Position numbers and translations under genes: made by a program | Source: Enterococcus malodoratus ATCC 43197 | GTDB lineage: Bacteria > Bacillota > Bacilli > Lactobacillales > Enterococcaceae | NCBI RefSeq assembly: GCF_000407185.1 | Contig: NZ_KE136482.1 | Location: forward strand, 930,001 to 994,000 | Direction of reading: 5' to 3' | DNA: 64,000 nt | The notes under the pieces: model-generated | Database searches by the model: none | The model's input: the letters and a program-made list of their open reading frames with translations, nothing else | What the model was told of the DNA's origin: nothing | Shown here: in pieces, positions 23,370 to 34,330 of the stretch | How positions within the stretch are numbered: position 1 is the stretch's first letter | How the letters are laid out: each line of letters begins with the position of its first letter

Positions 23370-26300
23370 TTAATCTTTTTCTGGATCGTTCTTCTTCATT
23401 AAGGCAAGTGCTGCAAGAACACCAGTTAACCCGATGAAGGATAATTGTAGACTTGACTCCAATGTCTCCCCTGTTTTCGGATATTCTTTCCCTGAAGAAC
23501 CGCCCTTACCTGAGCTAGCTACATTAGATGTGCCACCAGAAGTAGCCGTTCTCGAACCACCAGATTGTGCTTTTGAAGCCCCTCCTGAAGCAATACTTCG
23601 ACCACTCGTAGATGTGCTGTTAGAAGTTGGCACGTTAGTACTCATGGAAGTACTACTACTATAGCTTTGCGATTCACTTCTTTCGCTTGCGCTGATTGAA
23701 GAACTCAAACTCGTACTTTCACTGTTACTAATGCTTGTACTGTTTGAATTCAAATCACTGTTTGACGTACTTAGGCTTGTACTTTCACTTATACTTGCTG
23801 AAGTACTTCCACTGTGACTTGATGATAAGCTTGCACTTTCGCTATTACTTACACTTGCACTGTCCGATCTTGAATCACTGATCGATGTGCTTTCACTTGT
23901 ACTATCACTCGTACTTGCGGATGTGCTACCACTGTAGCTTTGTGATTCACTTCTTTCGCTTGCACTGATTGAAGAACTCAAACTCGTACTTTCACTGTTG
24001 CTAATGCTTGTACTGTCTGATCTCGAATCGCTGACTGATGTACTTAAGCTTGTGCTATCGCTATTACTAATACTTGTACTTGTTGAGTTTGAATCACTGT
24101 TTGACGTACTTAGACTTGTGCTTTCACTTATACTAGCTGAAGTACTGCCGCTGTAGCTTGCCGATAGACTTGAACTATCACTGTTGCTAATACTTGTGCT
24201 GTCTGATCTTGAATCACTAATCGATGTGCTTTCACTTGTACTGTCGCTCGCACTCGCAGATGTACTGCCACTGTAACTTGCTGACTCACTTCTTTCACTT
24301 GCACTAATTGAGGTACTAGTACTTGTGCTTTCACTTATGCTTGCTGAAGTACTGCCGCTATAGCTTGCTGATAGACTTGAACTATCGCTGTTACTAATAC
24401 TTGTGCTGTCTGATCTTGAATCACTGATCGACGTGCTATCACTTGTACTTTCACTTCCACTTACGGATGTGCTGCCGCTGTAGCTTGTTGACTCACTTGC
24501 AGATTCACTCACGCTTGTTGAGATAGATTCACTAATTGAGACACTGATCGATTCACTTATACTTGCGCTTTCACTATCACTCGTACTTGTGCTATCTGAT
24601 CTTGAATCACTAATTGACGTGCTATCACTTGTACTGTCGCTGCCACTTACGGATGTGCTGCCGCTGTAACTTGTTGACTCACTTGCAGATTCACTCGCAC
24701 TTGTTGAGATAGACTCGCTAATTGAGGCACTTATACTTGCACTTTCACTGTTACTAATGCTTGTACTGTCTGATCTTGAATCACTAATTGACGTGCTATC
24801 ACTTGTACTTTCACTTCCACTTACGGATGTGCTGCCGCTGTAGCTTATTGACTCACTTGCAGATTCACTCACGCTTGTTGAGATAGACTCGCTAATTGAG
24901 GCACTTATACTTGCACTCTCACTGTTACTAATGCTTGTGCTTGTTGAATTCGAATCACTTAGTGATGTGCTTACGCTTGTACTTTCACTATCACTCACAC
25001 TTGTGCTATCTGATCTTGAATCACTGATCGACGTACTTGCGCTCGTACTATCGCTATCACTTACGCTTGTACTATCTGATCTTGAATCACTGATTGACGT
25101 GCTATTACTTGTACTGTCGCTGTCACTTACGGATGTGCTGCCGCTGTAGCTTGTTGACTCACTTGCGGATTCACTCACGCTCGTTGAGATAGATTCACTA
25201 ATTGAGGCACTGATCGATTCACTTATACTTGCACTTTCACTGTTACTAATGCTTGTACTTGTTGAATTCGAATCACTTAGTGATGTGCTTACGCTTGTAC
25301 TTTCACTGTTACTTACACTTGTGCTATCTGATCTTGAATCACTAATTGACGTGCTATCACTTGTACTGTCGCTGCCACTTACGGATGTGCTACCGCTGTA
25401 ACTTGTTGACTCACTTGCGGATTCACTCACGCTTGTTGAGATAGACTCACTAATTGAGGCACTGATCGATTCACTTATACTTGCACTTTCACTGTTACTG
25501 ATGCTTGTGCTTGTTGAATTCGAATCACTGATCGACGTACTTGCGCTCGTACTATCGCTATCACTCACACTTGTACTATCGGATCTTGAATCACTGATTG
25601 ACGTGCTATTACTTGTACTATCGCTGTCACTTACGGATGTGCTGCCGCTGTAACTTGTTGACTCACTTGCAGATTCACTCGCACTTGTTGAGATAGACTC
25701 GCTAATTGATGCACTTATACTTGCACTCTCACTGTTACTAATGCTTGTGCTTGTTGAATTCGAATCACTTAGTGATGTGCTTACGCTTGTACTTTCACTA
25801 TCACTCACACTTGTGCTGTCTGATCTTGAATCACTGATTGACGTGCTATTACTTGTACTGTCGCTGTCACTTACGGATGTGCTGCCGCTGTAGCTTGTTG
25901 ACTCACTTGCGGATTCACTCACGCTCGTTGAGATAGATTCACTAATTGAGGTACTGATCGATTCACTTATACTTGCACTTTCACTGTTACTAATGCTCGT
26001 ACTTGTTGAATTCGAATCACTTAGTGATGTGCTTACGCTTGTACTTTCACTGTTACTTACACTTGTGCTATCTGATCTTGAATCACTAATTGACGTGCTA
26101 TCACTTGTACTGTCGCTGCCACTTACGGATGTGCTACCGCTGTAACTTGTTGACTCACTTGCGGATTCACTCACGCTTGTTGAGATAGACTCACTAATTG
26201 AGGCACTGATCGATTCACTTATACTTGCACTTTCACTGTTACTGATGCTTGTGCTTGTTGAATTCGAATCACTGATCGACGTACTTGCGCTCGTACTATC

Positions 26301-28378
26301 GCTATCACTCACACTTGTACTATCGGATCTCGAATCGCTGATCGACGTACTTGCGCTCGTACTATCGCTATCACTTACACTTGTACTATCGGATCTTGAA
26401 TCACTGATTGACGTGCTATTACTTGTACTGTCGCTGTCACTTACGGATGTGCTGCCGCTGTAGCTTGTTGACTCACTTGCGGATTCACTCACGCTCGTTG
26501 AGATAGATTCACTAATTGAGGCACTGATCGATTCACTTATACTTGCACTTTCACTGTTACTAATGCTCGTACTTGTTGAATTCGAATCACTTAGTGATGT
26601 GCTTAGACTTGTACTTTCACTGTCACTCACGCTTGTGCTATCGGATCTCGAATCGCTGATCGATGTGCTATCACTTGTACTTTCGCTACCACTTACAGAG
26701 GTGCTGCCGCTGTAACTTGTTGACTCACTTGCGGATTCACTCACGCTTGTTGAGATAGATTCACTAATTGAGGCACTGATCGATTCACTTATACTTGCGC
26801 TTTCACTGTTACTAATGCTTGTACTTGTTGAATTCGAATCACTGATTGATGTACTATCACTAGTGCTGTCGCTACCACTTACGGATGTGCTGCCGCTGTA
26901 ACTTGTTGACTCACTCGCGGATTCACTCACGCTTGTTGAGATAGACTCACTAATTGAGGCACTAATCGATTCACTTATACTTGCACTTTCACTGTTACTA
27001 ATGCTTGTGCTTGTTGAATTCGAATCACTTAGTGATGTGCTTAGACTTGTACTTTCACTGTCACTCACGCTTGTGCTATCGGATCTTGAATCACTGATCG
27101 ACGTGCTTTCACTTGTACTTTCACTACCACTTACAGAGGTGCTGCCGCTGTAACTTGTTGACTCACTCGCGGATTCACTCACGCTTGTTGAGATGGACTC
27201 ACTAATTGAGGCACTGATCGATTCACTTATACTTGCACTTTCACTGTTACTAATGCTTGTGCTTGTTGAATTCGAATCACTTAGTGATGTGCTCACGCTT
27301 GTACTTTCACTATCACTCACACTTGTACTATCGGATCTTGAATCACTAATTGATGTGCTATCACTTGTACTGTCGCTGCCACTTACAGATGTGCTGCCGC
27401 TGTAACTTGTTGACTCACTTGCGGATTCACTCACGCTTGTTGAGATAGACTCACTAATTGAGGCACTGATCGATTCACTTATACTTGTACTTTCACTGTC
27501 ACTCACGCTTGTGCTATCGGATCTTGAATCACTGATCGACGTGCTTTCACTTGTACTGTCACTACCACTTACGGATGTGCTGCCGCTGTAACTTGTTGAC
27601 TCACTTGCAGATTCACTCGCACTTGTTGAGATAGACTCGCTAATTGAGGCACTTATACTTGCACTCTCACTGTTACTAATGCTTGTGCTTGTTGAATTCG
27701 AATCACTTAGTGATGTACTTGCGCTCGTACTATCGCTATCACTCACGCTTGTACTATCGGATCTTGAATCACTGATCGACGTACTATTACTTGTACTGTC
27801 GCTGTCACTTACAGATGTGCTGCCGCTGTAACTTGTTGACTCACTTGCAGATTCACTCGCACTTGTTGAGATAGACTCGCTAATTGAGGCACTTATACTT
27901 GCACTCTCACTGTTACTAATGCTTGTGCTTGTTGAATTCGAATCACTTAGTGATGTACTTGCGCTCGTACTATCGCTATCACTCACACTTGTACTATCGG
28001 ATCTTGAATCACTGATTGATGTGCTGTCGCTAGCGCTCAATGAGGTTGAACTCGATTCACTGCTACTCTTACTTTCGCTCTCCGATATACTTTCACTTAC
28101 TGAAATAGATAACGATTCAGAGTTTGATAAGCTGTCTGAGGTGCTTCCACTATCCGATATACTCGTACTATCACTCAGTGAATCAGAAATCGAACTGCTG
28201 TCACTGCTACTATCACTTTCTGACAGTGATTCACTTACCGAAATAGATAGTGATTCAGAATCGGAAACACTATTTGACGTACTTTCACTTTCTGACAGGC
28301 TATCACTTTCACTGTCGCTCAATGAATCTGAAATTGATTCACTAGTACTCTTACTTTCACTGTCTGATATGCTTTCAC
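23370..28378 (-). pseudogene. Giant serine-rich repeat adhesin, 5' end deleted by IS21
   Basis: The open frame contains about 1,670 codons of almost pure Ser-X-Ser-X repeat. A Gly/Ser/Ala linker (about 70 residues) follows, then [12 protein letters not shown], a hydrophobic helix and a charged tail: a sortase anchor with YPKTG in place of LPKTG. The repeats are organised into higher-order blocks of roughly 80-110 residues, about 15 of which contain SYSGSTSVS. At 28378 the frame runs into the terminal repeat of the IS21 element. The only available start (ATG 28415) lies inside the IS and gives [12 protein letters not shown] before the Ser repeats. Signal peptide and ligand-binding domain are therefore missing, and export or function is unlikely. 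The repeat length will be unreliable in short-read assemblies. Confidence 0.88.
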
Positions 28379-28438
28379 TGTCAAGGGCCATAATAAAATG
28401 TTGGTTTTGGGCCATTGAAATTGTAGGTAGTTTTCTCT

Positions 28439-29230
28439 TTATCGTTTCGTTTCTTTTCCTTTCGTTTCACTATAACTTTTCATTCGATAGGAAGGTCCTG
28501 TAATTTGAATAATTTTAGAATGATGGACCAATCGGTCCAATAAAGCATTAGTCAATTTCTTATTACCAAAAATTTCGGACCATTGAGACAGAGGAATATT
28601 CGTTGTAATAATCGTTGATTTTCTTTCGTATCGCATATTAATTAGTTGAAACAGTAAGTTAGATCCTTCTTTTGAGAAGGGGAGATACCCGACTTCATCA
28701 ATAATTAATACAGAATAGCTCGCATATTTTTTGAGCATGGTATCACTTGTCCCACGTTTATGTGCCCGGATAAGTCGATTAACCAGTTCTGTACTAGTGA
28801 TAAATAAACAGCTCTGCCCTCTATCAATACACTCTAAACCAATTGAAACGGCTAAATGAGTTTTTCCAACACCGCTATTTCCAATGAATAAAAGGTTGTC
28901 ATACGTGTCTAAAAAGCGTAATGTCACTAAATCTTGAATTTCACTTTTTTTGATTTTGGGTTGAAAATCAAAGTTAAAATCATGAAGGCGTTTATGATAG
29001 GGAAACATTGCCCGTTTTAAAATTTTTCTTTGGGTCTCCTTTCTACGATAGCTAATTTCTTGATGTGTTAATTCAAATAAAGAATCAACTAGAGATTGTT
29101 CATTTTTAGCTACTTCATCTAAATGGGCAGGTAAAATTTCTTTGATACAGGTAAGATTTAAATCTGATAATTGATTTAATAACTGATGGTAATTTGACAT
29201 ATGAGCCTCCTTATAATTCATCGTAAGCAT
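28439..29230 (-). CDS. istB: IS21 helper ATPase IstB
   Basis: This 263-residue AAA+ ATPase related to DnaC loads and regulates the IstA transposase on target DNA. Walker A is [11 protein letters not shown] near residue 115-125 and Walker B is [12 protein letters not shown] near residue 175-187. The start overlaps the end of istA by 20 bp, as is typical for the family. It is full length with no disruption. Confidence 0.96.
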   Translation of the reverse strand: MLTMNYKEAHMSNYHQLLNQLSDLNLTCIKEILPAHLDEVAKNEQSLVDSLFELTHQEISYRRKETQRKILKRAMFPYHKRLHDFNFDFQPKIKKSEIQDLVTLRFLDTYDNLLFIGNSGVGKTHLAVSIGLECIDRGQSCLFITSTELVNRLIRAHKRGTSDTMLKKYASYSVLIIDEVGYLPFSKEGSNLLFQLINMRYERKSTIITTNIPLSQWSEIFGNKKLTNALLDRLVHHSKIIQITGPSYRMKSYSETKGKETKR

Positions 29231-30437
29231 CTAAATTTTCTTCTACAAAGCGCTCCAACTCTTCGTCTTCTAAGTATTTGAAGACATCAGATCGAAGAAT
29301 CTCAAGAGAGTCATCACGTTGATAATTTAAGGTTTTTTTGCTTAATGGGTGCGAGCGAATACATTGATGGCCATACCAAATGAATAGACTGTCCTTACGG
29401 ACATCTAAAGTTACCTCTTTACCAATATATTTCACGGGAACAGAATACTTTGAGTTTTGATATTGGACCATGGATTCAATGGAAACTTTTCTAATTACGT
29501 GTTGGGTTCTAGAAACATATCTGACTAATTCTAAACGATTGAAAGGACGCAACACCGATTGTTCATCTATAAGAAGCTTAGAGGGATGATTATTCACTGC
29601 TTGAGAACGTTCATTATTTAAGTCATTCATAAACTCATAGACGATTCGTTTTAGCTCCTGCTCATTTTCAAACTCGTAGTTAAAGACCATTAAGCGGTTA
29701 ACAGTACGAGCTAAAGCTTCAACTTTGCCTTTGGTTTGTGGACGAAAAGGGCGACAAGCAATCGGATTGAATCCAGCATCTTTAGCAAATTGACGAAATT
29801 TTTCGTTAAAAACGGTTTGACCAAATTGGCTTTTACTTCTATCAACAACTGTTTTCATATTGTCAAACCAAATTTCTTGAGGAACACCATTCCCGCAGTA
29901 CTCAAACGCATTGACCAAACAATTGAAGACATTCGCTTGGGTTCGATCAAAGGTTACCTCTAAGTATTTCATGCGAGAATAGCCTAGAATATATAGAAAA
30001 AGATTGAAGTAAAAGACTTCACCATGTTTACTCACCATCTTAATATTTTCTTTCCAATCGACTTGAGCAGAAAGACCTGGCGTCGTTTCAATTCGAATGG
30101 TTGCCTTTTTTACACGCTTTTCTCGATAGTTCCGACAATATCGTTTGACGGTGGTATAGCCACCTTGATATCCTTTTTTCTTAATAAAATAATAAATTGA
30201 AGAAGCGGAACAGCTTAACTCCATTTTATCTTTAATAATTTCTTCAAAACCGCTTAATAAAAGAGGAGCAGAAGATTGTCTCTTTTTGATCTGTTCTACT
30301 TCCCCTTTAGTTCCAGCTTCATAGTAACGCTTGACTGTTCGGTAATCACAATTATATTGCTTGGCCATGGCTGCATAGTTAGGTTGAATATCGTTCATAA
30401 TGTGTCGTAAGACTCCTTCTAAGACATCTTTTCGCAT
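29211..30437 (-). CDS. istA: IS21 transposase IstA
   Basis: This 408-residue DDE transposase has an N-terminal helix-turn-helix (PNYAAMAKQYNCDYRTVKRYYEAG, about 16-40). A second HTH follows (about 70-100). The rve integrase core begins near residue 120 with the first Asp in AQVDWKENI, the second in EIWFDNMKTVV and the Glu in RPQTKGKVEALAR. It is full length. It shares an operon with istB. Confidence 0.96.
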   Translation of the reverse strand: MRKDVLEGVLRHIMNDIQPNYAAMAKQYNCDYRTVKRYYEAGTKGEVEQIKKRQSSAPLLLSGFEEIIKDKMELSCSASSIYYFIKKKGYQGGYTTVKRYCRNYREKRVKKATIRIETTPGLSAQVDWKENIKMVSKHGEVFYFNLFLYILGYSRMKYLEVTFDRTQANVFNCLVNAFEYCGNGVPQEIWFDNMKTVVDRSKSQFGQTVFNEKFRQFAKDAGFNPIACRPFRPQTKGKVEALARTVNRLMVFNYEFENEQELKRIVYEFMNDLNNERSQAVNNHPSKLLIDEQSVLRPFNRLELVRYVSRTQHVIRKVSIESMVQYQNSKYSVPVKYIGKEVTLDVRKDSLFIWYGHQCIRSHPLSKKTLNYQRDDSLEILRSDVFKYLEDEELERFVEENLDAYDEL

Positions 30438-30540
30438 GAGTCACTCTCCTTGAATGGTTTCATGAAAAAGAATATCAGATTTTAAATCTAACCTACATTT
30501 TCGATGGCCCTTTTCCTACATTTTATCGTGGCCCTTTACA

Positions 30541-31435
30541 TCAATTCTAAATGAGCATTGAATAAACGAGCATAGCGGGGATTATCGCTTAAGGCGGCCT
30601 CCCGATGTTCTCTGCTGAAAACGATCGAATCAGAGAAGGAAACCCATAAACAATCTCGCATAATCTCATCGGTTAAGCGCAGATTGAAAACCAAGCGGAT
30701 CATTCTGCTGAAATCGTTGATTCGTTCTTTTTCCGGCAGCAGCAAACCCTGCGTACGCAATTCTTCAGGTGCGTAATGATGACCATTTTTAATTCTCCAC
30801 AAACTGATAAAAACACTGTAGGTAAGGCGTTTATGGAAAATATGCTTTTTGGCTAGGTGATTGATTTTAGTAAATTCAATGATGAATTTTTCGATCGACT
30901 GGATTTGATCGTCGTTCATTTCCGGCAATGAATACTTTAGCGTATATTGCTTTTCAATAAAATAGCGATAGAAGAAATGGCGGATGACACTTTCTTTTCC
31001 TTCTAAGCGCAACGGGCGATACAGTAAAAGAATCCCCGCTTTATTTAAGGAGGGCTCGATCTTTTTTAAGTAACGTTGGATGTTTGAGGTGCTCAAAAAC
31101 AGCAGACTTGATAATTCGCTGATATTGTCGCAGCTCTCAAAGAGCAGTTGTTCCATAATCTGGAATTCAGGTGCGGTGGTCAATGCTTCAGAGTAGAGTT
31201 TTCCGATGCTTACATCATCTTTTAGCTTAACCCGATACAGCCCCTTAACCTTCTCGACAATAAAGTTGTCTTGGAGCTCATTAATCAGGCTGATATCATT
31301 TAATAAAATCGGCAACGAACATTCCAATTCGTTGAGAATTCTCTCACTTGGCAACCCCTCGCGACTATAATACATCAACTCAATTAATCTCAATCTGCGT
31401 TTATTACTTGTCCCTAATATTTCACGAAAATCCAC
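30541..31435 (-). pseudogene. Mga-like regulator truncated at its 3' end by IS21
   Basis: The surviving 298 residues contain two helix-turn-helix regions of the Mga type. The first is at 1-60, with KRRLRLIELMYYSREGLPSERILNELECSLPILLNDISLIN. The second is at about 95-160, with LSSLLFLSTSNIQRYLKKIEPSLNKAG. The beginning of a PRD-like helical domain follows. Mga proteins are about 490-530 residues, so the C-terminal 200 are missing. The frame ends with a Met codon and stop partly supplied by the IS end. Mga-family activators usually sit beside the surface-protein genes they control. Here the next gene on the same strand beyond the IS is the beheaded serine-rich adhesin, suggesting a former regulator-adhesin pair. 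DNA binding may survive; regulated activity probably does not. Confidence 0.8.
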
Positions 31436-31950
31436 TATATCTCCTCCAAATCAACTAAGAATAATCCTGCATCTAATAAATTCAATTTCTCAAAAAATAA
31501 GGTTCATTTAATTTGTGACATCTAAATTCGTTTATTTCTGCATAAATTCCTGCCACAACGCACGTTTTCATTGTCTATTTCAACGGGAAATGTTCACATT
31601 TTCACGGCGGAGCCGCCAATTGATTAACACCTCTACCCACGTGTGTTTATTCAATCAACTCTTATTTAATAACAGTTATTATATAAGAGATAAAACCATA
31701 ATTGTCATCCAACTATAATAGTATCACAAATAAAAAGGGGCGAATTCAATTTTCTTTTATTATTAAAGCTATTTAATCGACCATAAGAAAACGTTCGTTA
31801 TTCACAATTATTGGAACTAAAAAATACAACACGCTTCCTATTATTAAAATGGGAATCCTCCTTATTTTCCAACGTGATTTACAAATGAAACCATTTACAT
31901 CACTTCTGGCCGATAGTAGACTTAAAGTAATACGAATAGGATGTGATGGA
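31436..31950. other. Intergenic region between Mga-like and HAD genes
   Basis: About 500 bp of mostly AT-rich DNA contains the divergent promoters. A CCTCC complement just right of 31440 is the ribosome binding site of the Mga-like gene. A short GC-rich palindrome-like patch (GGCGGAGCCGCC) lies near 31605. No ORF with a good start was found. The in-frame extension of the HAD gene to 31849 lacks a ribosome binding site. Confidence 0.5.
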
Positions 31951-32784
31951 ATGGATATCAAAGCGATCGTACTGGATATCGATGGCACGTTATTAACTAC
32001 AGGAAAAGTAATTTCAGAAAAAACCAAACAGGCCTTGATCGCCGCTCAAGAAAAAGGAATCAAAGTGATTTTAGCTTCAGGCCGTCCAACGACGGGGATG
32101 TTGGAACTAGCGGAACAGTTAGAAATGACGAAATATGAAGGCTATCTCGTTTCTTACAACGGTTCACGAGTGACCGATTGCTTAACCAAGGAAGTCGTTT
32201 TCAATCAGGCAATGAGTGTTGAAACAGGTCAGGCAATCTTAGAGCACTTGAAGAAGTTCGACGTAATGCCGATGATTGACAAGGAAGACTATCTTTATGT
32301 AAATGACGTTTACAACAATACGCTGCATTTGCCAGACGGCGATTTCAATATTATTGAATATGAATCTCGCGGCGGAAACTTTAAACTTTGTGAGATCGAT
32401 GATTTGGCCGCCTTCGCGACCTTCCCGATCAATAAAATCTTGATCGCGGCACAACCGGATTATTTGCAGGAAAATGCTGACGCGATCCATGCGCCATTCG
32501 ACGAAACCGTCACTGCGGCCTTCTCGGCACCCTTTTATTTTGAATTCACGGATAAAGGAATCGATAAAGCAAAAGCTTTAAATACGGTTTTCCCTGATTT
32601 GGGGATTCATTCGTACAACATGATTGCCTTTGGCGATGGTCATAACGACCGTTCGATCATTGAATACGCAGGAATCGGTGTTGCAATGGGCAACGCCGTG
32701 GATGACTTGAAAGCCATCGCGGATGACGTGACACTGACTTGCGATGAAGATGGGATCGCTGCTGGGTTGGCGAAGTATTTATAG
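31951..32784 (+). CDS. Cof-type HAD-superfamily sugar phosphatase
   Basis: This 277-residue cytosolic hydrolase of HAD subfamily IIB has motif I VLDIDGTLL at residue 7-15 (nucleophile and acid Asp). Motif II is VILASGRPTTGM, the conserved Lys of motif III is in TDKGIDKAKAL, and motif IV is MIAFGDGHNDRSII. Members dephosphorylate small sugar phosphates or nucleotides with broad specificity. I start at ATG 31951 because AGGATG lies about 10 nt upstream and this gives the family length. The longer frame from 31849 is atypical. It is followed by a strong terminator and not in an operon. Confidence 0.93.
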   Translation: MDIKAIVLDIDGTLLTTGKVISEKTKQALIAAQEKGIKVILASGRPTTGMLELAEQLEMTKYEGYLVSYNGSRVTDCLTKEVVFNQAMSVETGQAILEHLKKFDVMPMIDKEDYLYVNDVYNNTLHLPDGDFNIIEYESRGGNFKLCEIDDLAAFATFPINKILIAAQPDYLQENADAIHAPFDETVTAAFSAPFYFEFTDKGIDKAKALNTVFPDLGIHSYNMIAFGDGHNDRSIIEYAGIGVAMGNAVDDLKAIADDVTLTCDEDGIAAGLAKYL

Positions 32785-32787
32785 ACA

Positions 32788-32834
32788 GAAAAAGCAATCA
32801 GCTAAGCCTCCTTGCTTAGCTGATTGCTTTTTAA
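32788..32834. terminator. Bidirectional terminator (HAD gene / GPH symporter)
   Basis: AAAAAGCAATCAGCTAAG pairs with CTTAGCTGATTGCTTTTT around an 8-nt loop. It lies between two convergent genes. Confidence 0.95.
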
Positions 32835-32848
32835 TGTTCACTAAATGA

Positions 32849-34213
32849 TTATGCGTTTCTTCTTTCTTCCAACTCCGCTTTTATTGTAGGATAGATTTTG
32901 TCCAAGTTGTAAAATAACATCGTGATAATTGAACAGAAAATCAAAATCATTGGAACGTAGAGATACATCGCTTGGATCGCAAACATTGCTTTGCCGGTTT
33001 GGACCGCTTCGCCCGGTTTGTACATTCCCCAAGCAAGGAGAGCTCCAGCTAATCCACCGGAAATTGCTTGTGCGACTTTCCCCAAAAAACCGTTAATCGC
33101 TGAAAGTGAACCCGAAACATTGACTCCTGTCTTCCATTCCCCGTAATCCACAGGATCGGCTTGCATCGAAAAGTAGATACTTTCCTTTATTCCATAACCG
33201 ATTGCTGAAATAAACGCACCGAACAATATTCCAGCTACAGCCTTAGCCGCAAACATAATAATAACCAATCCAATCAACTGAATACTGGAAGATAAAATAT
33301 ATAAGTTTCTTTTTCCTATTTTTTTGGCTAACATCGGAACGAAGAAGTTTGCGAACATTGGAACTACTGACATGATAGTCGCAACTGTGATCGAAAGTGT
33401 CTTATTGCCAACGACAACTGAAAAATAATAGACCAAGGCACTAGATTGGATGAAAAAGCTTGTCCACATGAAAAGAATGTTCACCGCGAAGATCAGCCAA
33501 GGTTTGTTTTGCTTTAAAGAGGTAAAAACGGTTTTCAGCGATACACTTTTTGAGCTGCGCATCGGTAATTCTCGCACACTGAAGAAGGTAAAGAAAAACA
33601 GAAGACATCCGATAATTCCAAAAATCCCCATCACGATTTTGAATCCGATTCGTTCATTTCCGTTTCCGAAAAAGGCGACTAAAGTTAAGGCCGTCGAACT
33701 GACAATGGTCGCTCCTAAAAAGGCAAAGAACTTGCGTGAAGTCGACAGCGCAGTTCTCTCTTCCGTGTCATTTGTCAGACTTGGCAAAATCGAAGCCATC
33801 GGAACATTTACTAAAGTATAAGCTAATGATAGACCAAAATATGTGACATACGCGTATACCAGCTTTCCTGAGGCCGAGAAATCAGGCACATTGAAACAAA
33901 GAAAAGCAAATAGTGCAAACGGTATCGCTCCGAAAAGAAAATAGGGTCGTGATTTTCCCCAGCGTGTATTGGTATGATCAATCAAATAGCCGACAAGTAA
34001 GTCTGTCATACCATCGACAAAACGTGTGACAACAAACATTAAACTAATCGAAGCTGCACTCAAATGCATGATATCCGTGTAAAAATACAAAAGATACAGT
34101 GAGATCATCTGCCAAATAAGATTGCAGGCTAAATCCGATACGCCATAGCCGATGCGCTGCTGCCACTTATTTGTCCGCTTGTTTTTTACCTGATTTGTTT
34201 GTGTCGTTTCCAT
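32849..34213 (-). CDS. GPH-family glycoside:cation symporter (MelB/YicJ-like)
   Basis: This is a 454-residue transporter with 12 TM helices. It has the MFS_2/GPH signatures near the N-terminus (RIGYGVSDLACNLIWQM and, after helix 2, FVDGMTDLLVGYLIDHTNTRWGKSRPYFLFGA). Relatives take up oligosaccharides or glucuronides and rhamnosides with Na+ or H+. ATG 34213 is preceded by AAAGGAG at good spacing; the frame upstream of it is not needed. It is the last gene of a leftward group after an MFS transporter and a GH78-like enzyme, so the substrate is probably a rhamnose-containing oligosaccharide (inference). A CcpA-type cre lies at 34247. Confidence 0.9.
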   Translation of the reverse strand: METTQTNQVKNKRTNKWQQRIGYGVSDLACNLIWQMISLYLLYFYTDIMHLSAASISLMFVVTRFVDGMTDLLVGYLIDHTNTRWGKSRPYFLFGAIPFALFAFLCFNVPDFSASGKLVYAYVTYFGLSLAYTLVNVPMASILPSLTNDTEERTALSTSRKFFAFLGATIVSSTALTLVAFFGNGNERIGFKIVMGIFGIIGCLLFFFTFFSVRELPMRSSKSVSLKTVFTSLKQNKPWLIFAVNILFMWTSFFIQSSALVYYFSVVVGNKTLSITVATIMSVVPMFANFFVPMLAKKIGKRNLYILSSSIQLIGLVIIMFAAKAVAGILFGAFISAIGYGIKESIYFSMQADPVDYGEWKTGVNVSGSLSAINGFLGKVAQAISGGLAGALLAWGMYKPGEAVQTGKAMFAIQAMYLYVPMILIFCSIITMLFYNLDKIYPTIKAELEERRNA

Positions 34214-34246
34214 AATAAAACTCCTTTTTATAACCTGTCCATTGAG

Positions 34247-34260
34247 TACAAACGCTTTCA
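34247..34260 (-). promoter_or_regulatory. Candidate cre (CcpA) site before the GPH symporter gene
   Basis: TTGAAAGCGTTTGTA on the minus strand fits the cre consensus well. It lies about 35 bp before the symporter start, suggesting catabolite repression and possibly a separate promoter for this gene. Confidence 0.65.
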
Positions 34261-34330
34261 ACACCTTCAGAAAATCTTGGATTGAGCATTGATGGATGCT
34301 CAATCCAGAATCTTCAAAACTAGTCGTTCT

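Larger units (their letters stand above)
28379..30540 (-). mobile_element. Complete IS21-family element (istA-istB)
   Basis: The element is 2,162 bp, bounded by imperfect inverted ends beginning TGTCAAGGGCCATAATAAAA (28379 side) and TGTAAAGGGCCACGATAAAA (complement, 30540 side). Each end has a second inner copy of the GGGCCAT...TGTAGG unit, the multiple-repeat ends usual for IS21. Both genes are intact. The flanking bases (GCTTTCAC left, TCAATTCT right) show no target duplication. The left flank is the body of a serine-rich gene and the right flank the middle of an Mga-like gene, so the junction is better explained by an IS-associated deletion or recombination than by simple insertion. Confidence 0.92.

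Noticed and set aside
23400-28503. Long open frames on the plus strand (such as [17 protein letters not shown] repeats) and tandem repeats within the serine-rich gene, superficially like a repeat array
   Set aside because: They are antisense shadows of Ser-X codon repeats. There are no ribosome binding sites, no unique spacers of constant length and no cas genes, so they are neither genes nor a CRISPR array.
31849-31950. N-terminal extension of the HAD phosphatase to 31849
   Set aside because: The ATG at 31951 has the ribosome binding site and gives the family length. The extension has no homology-like sequence.
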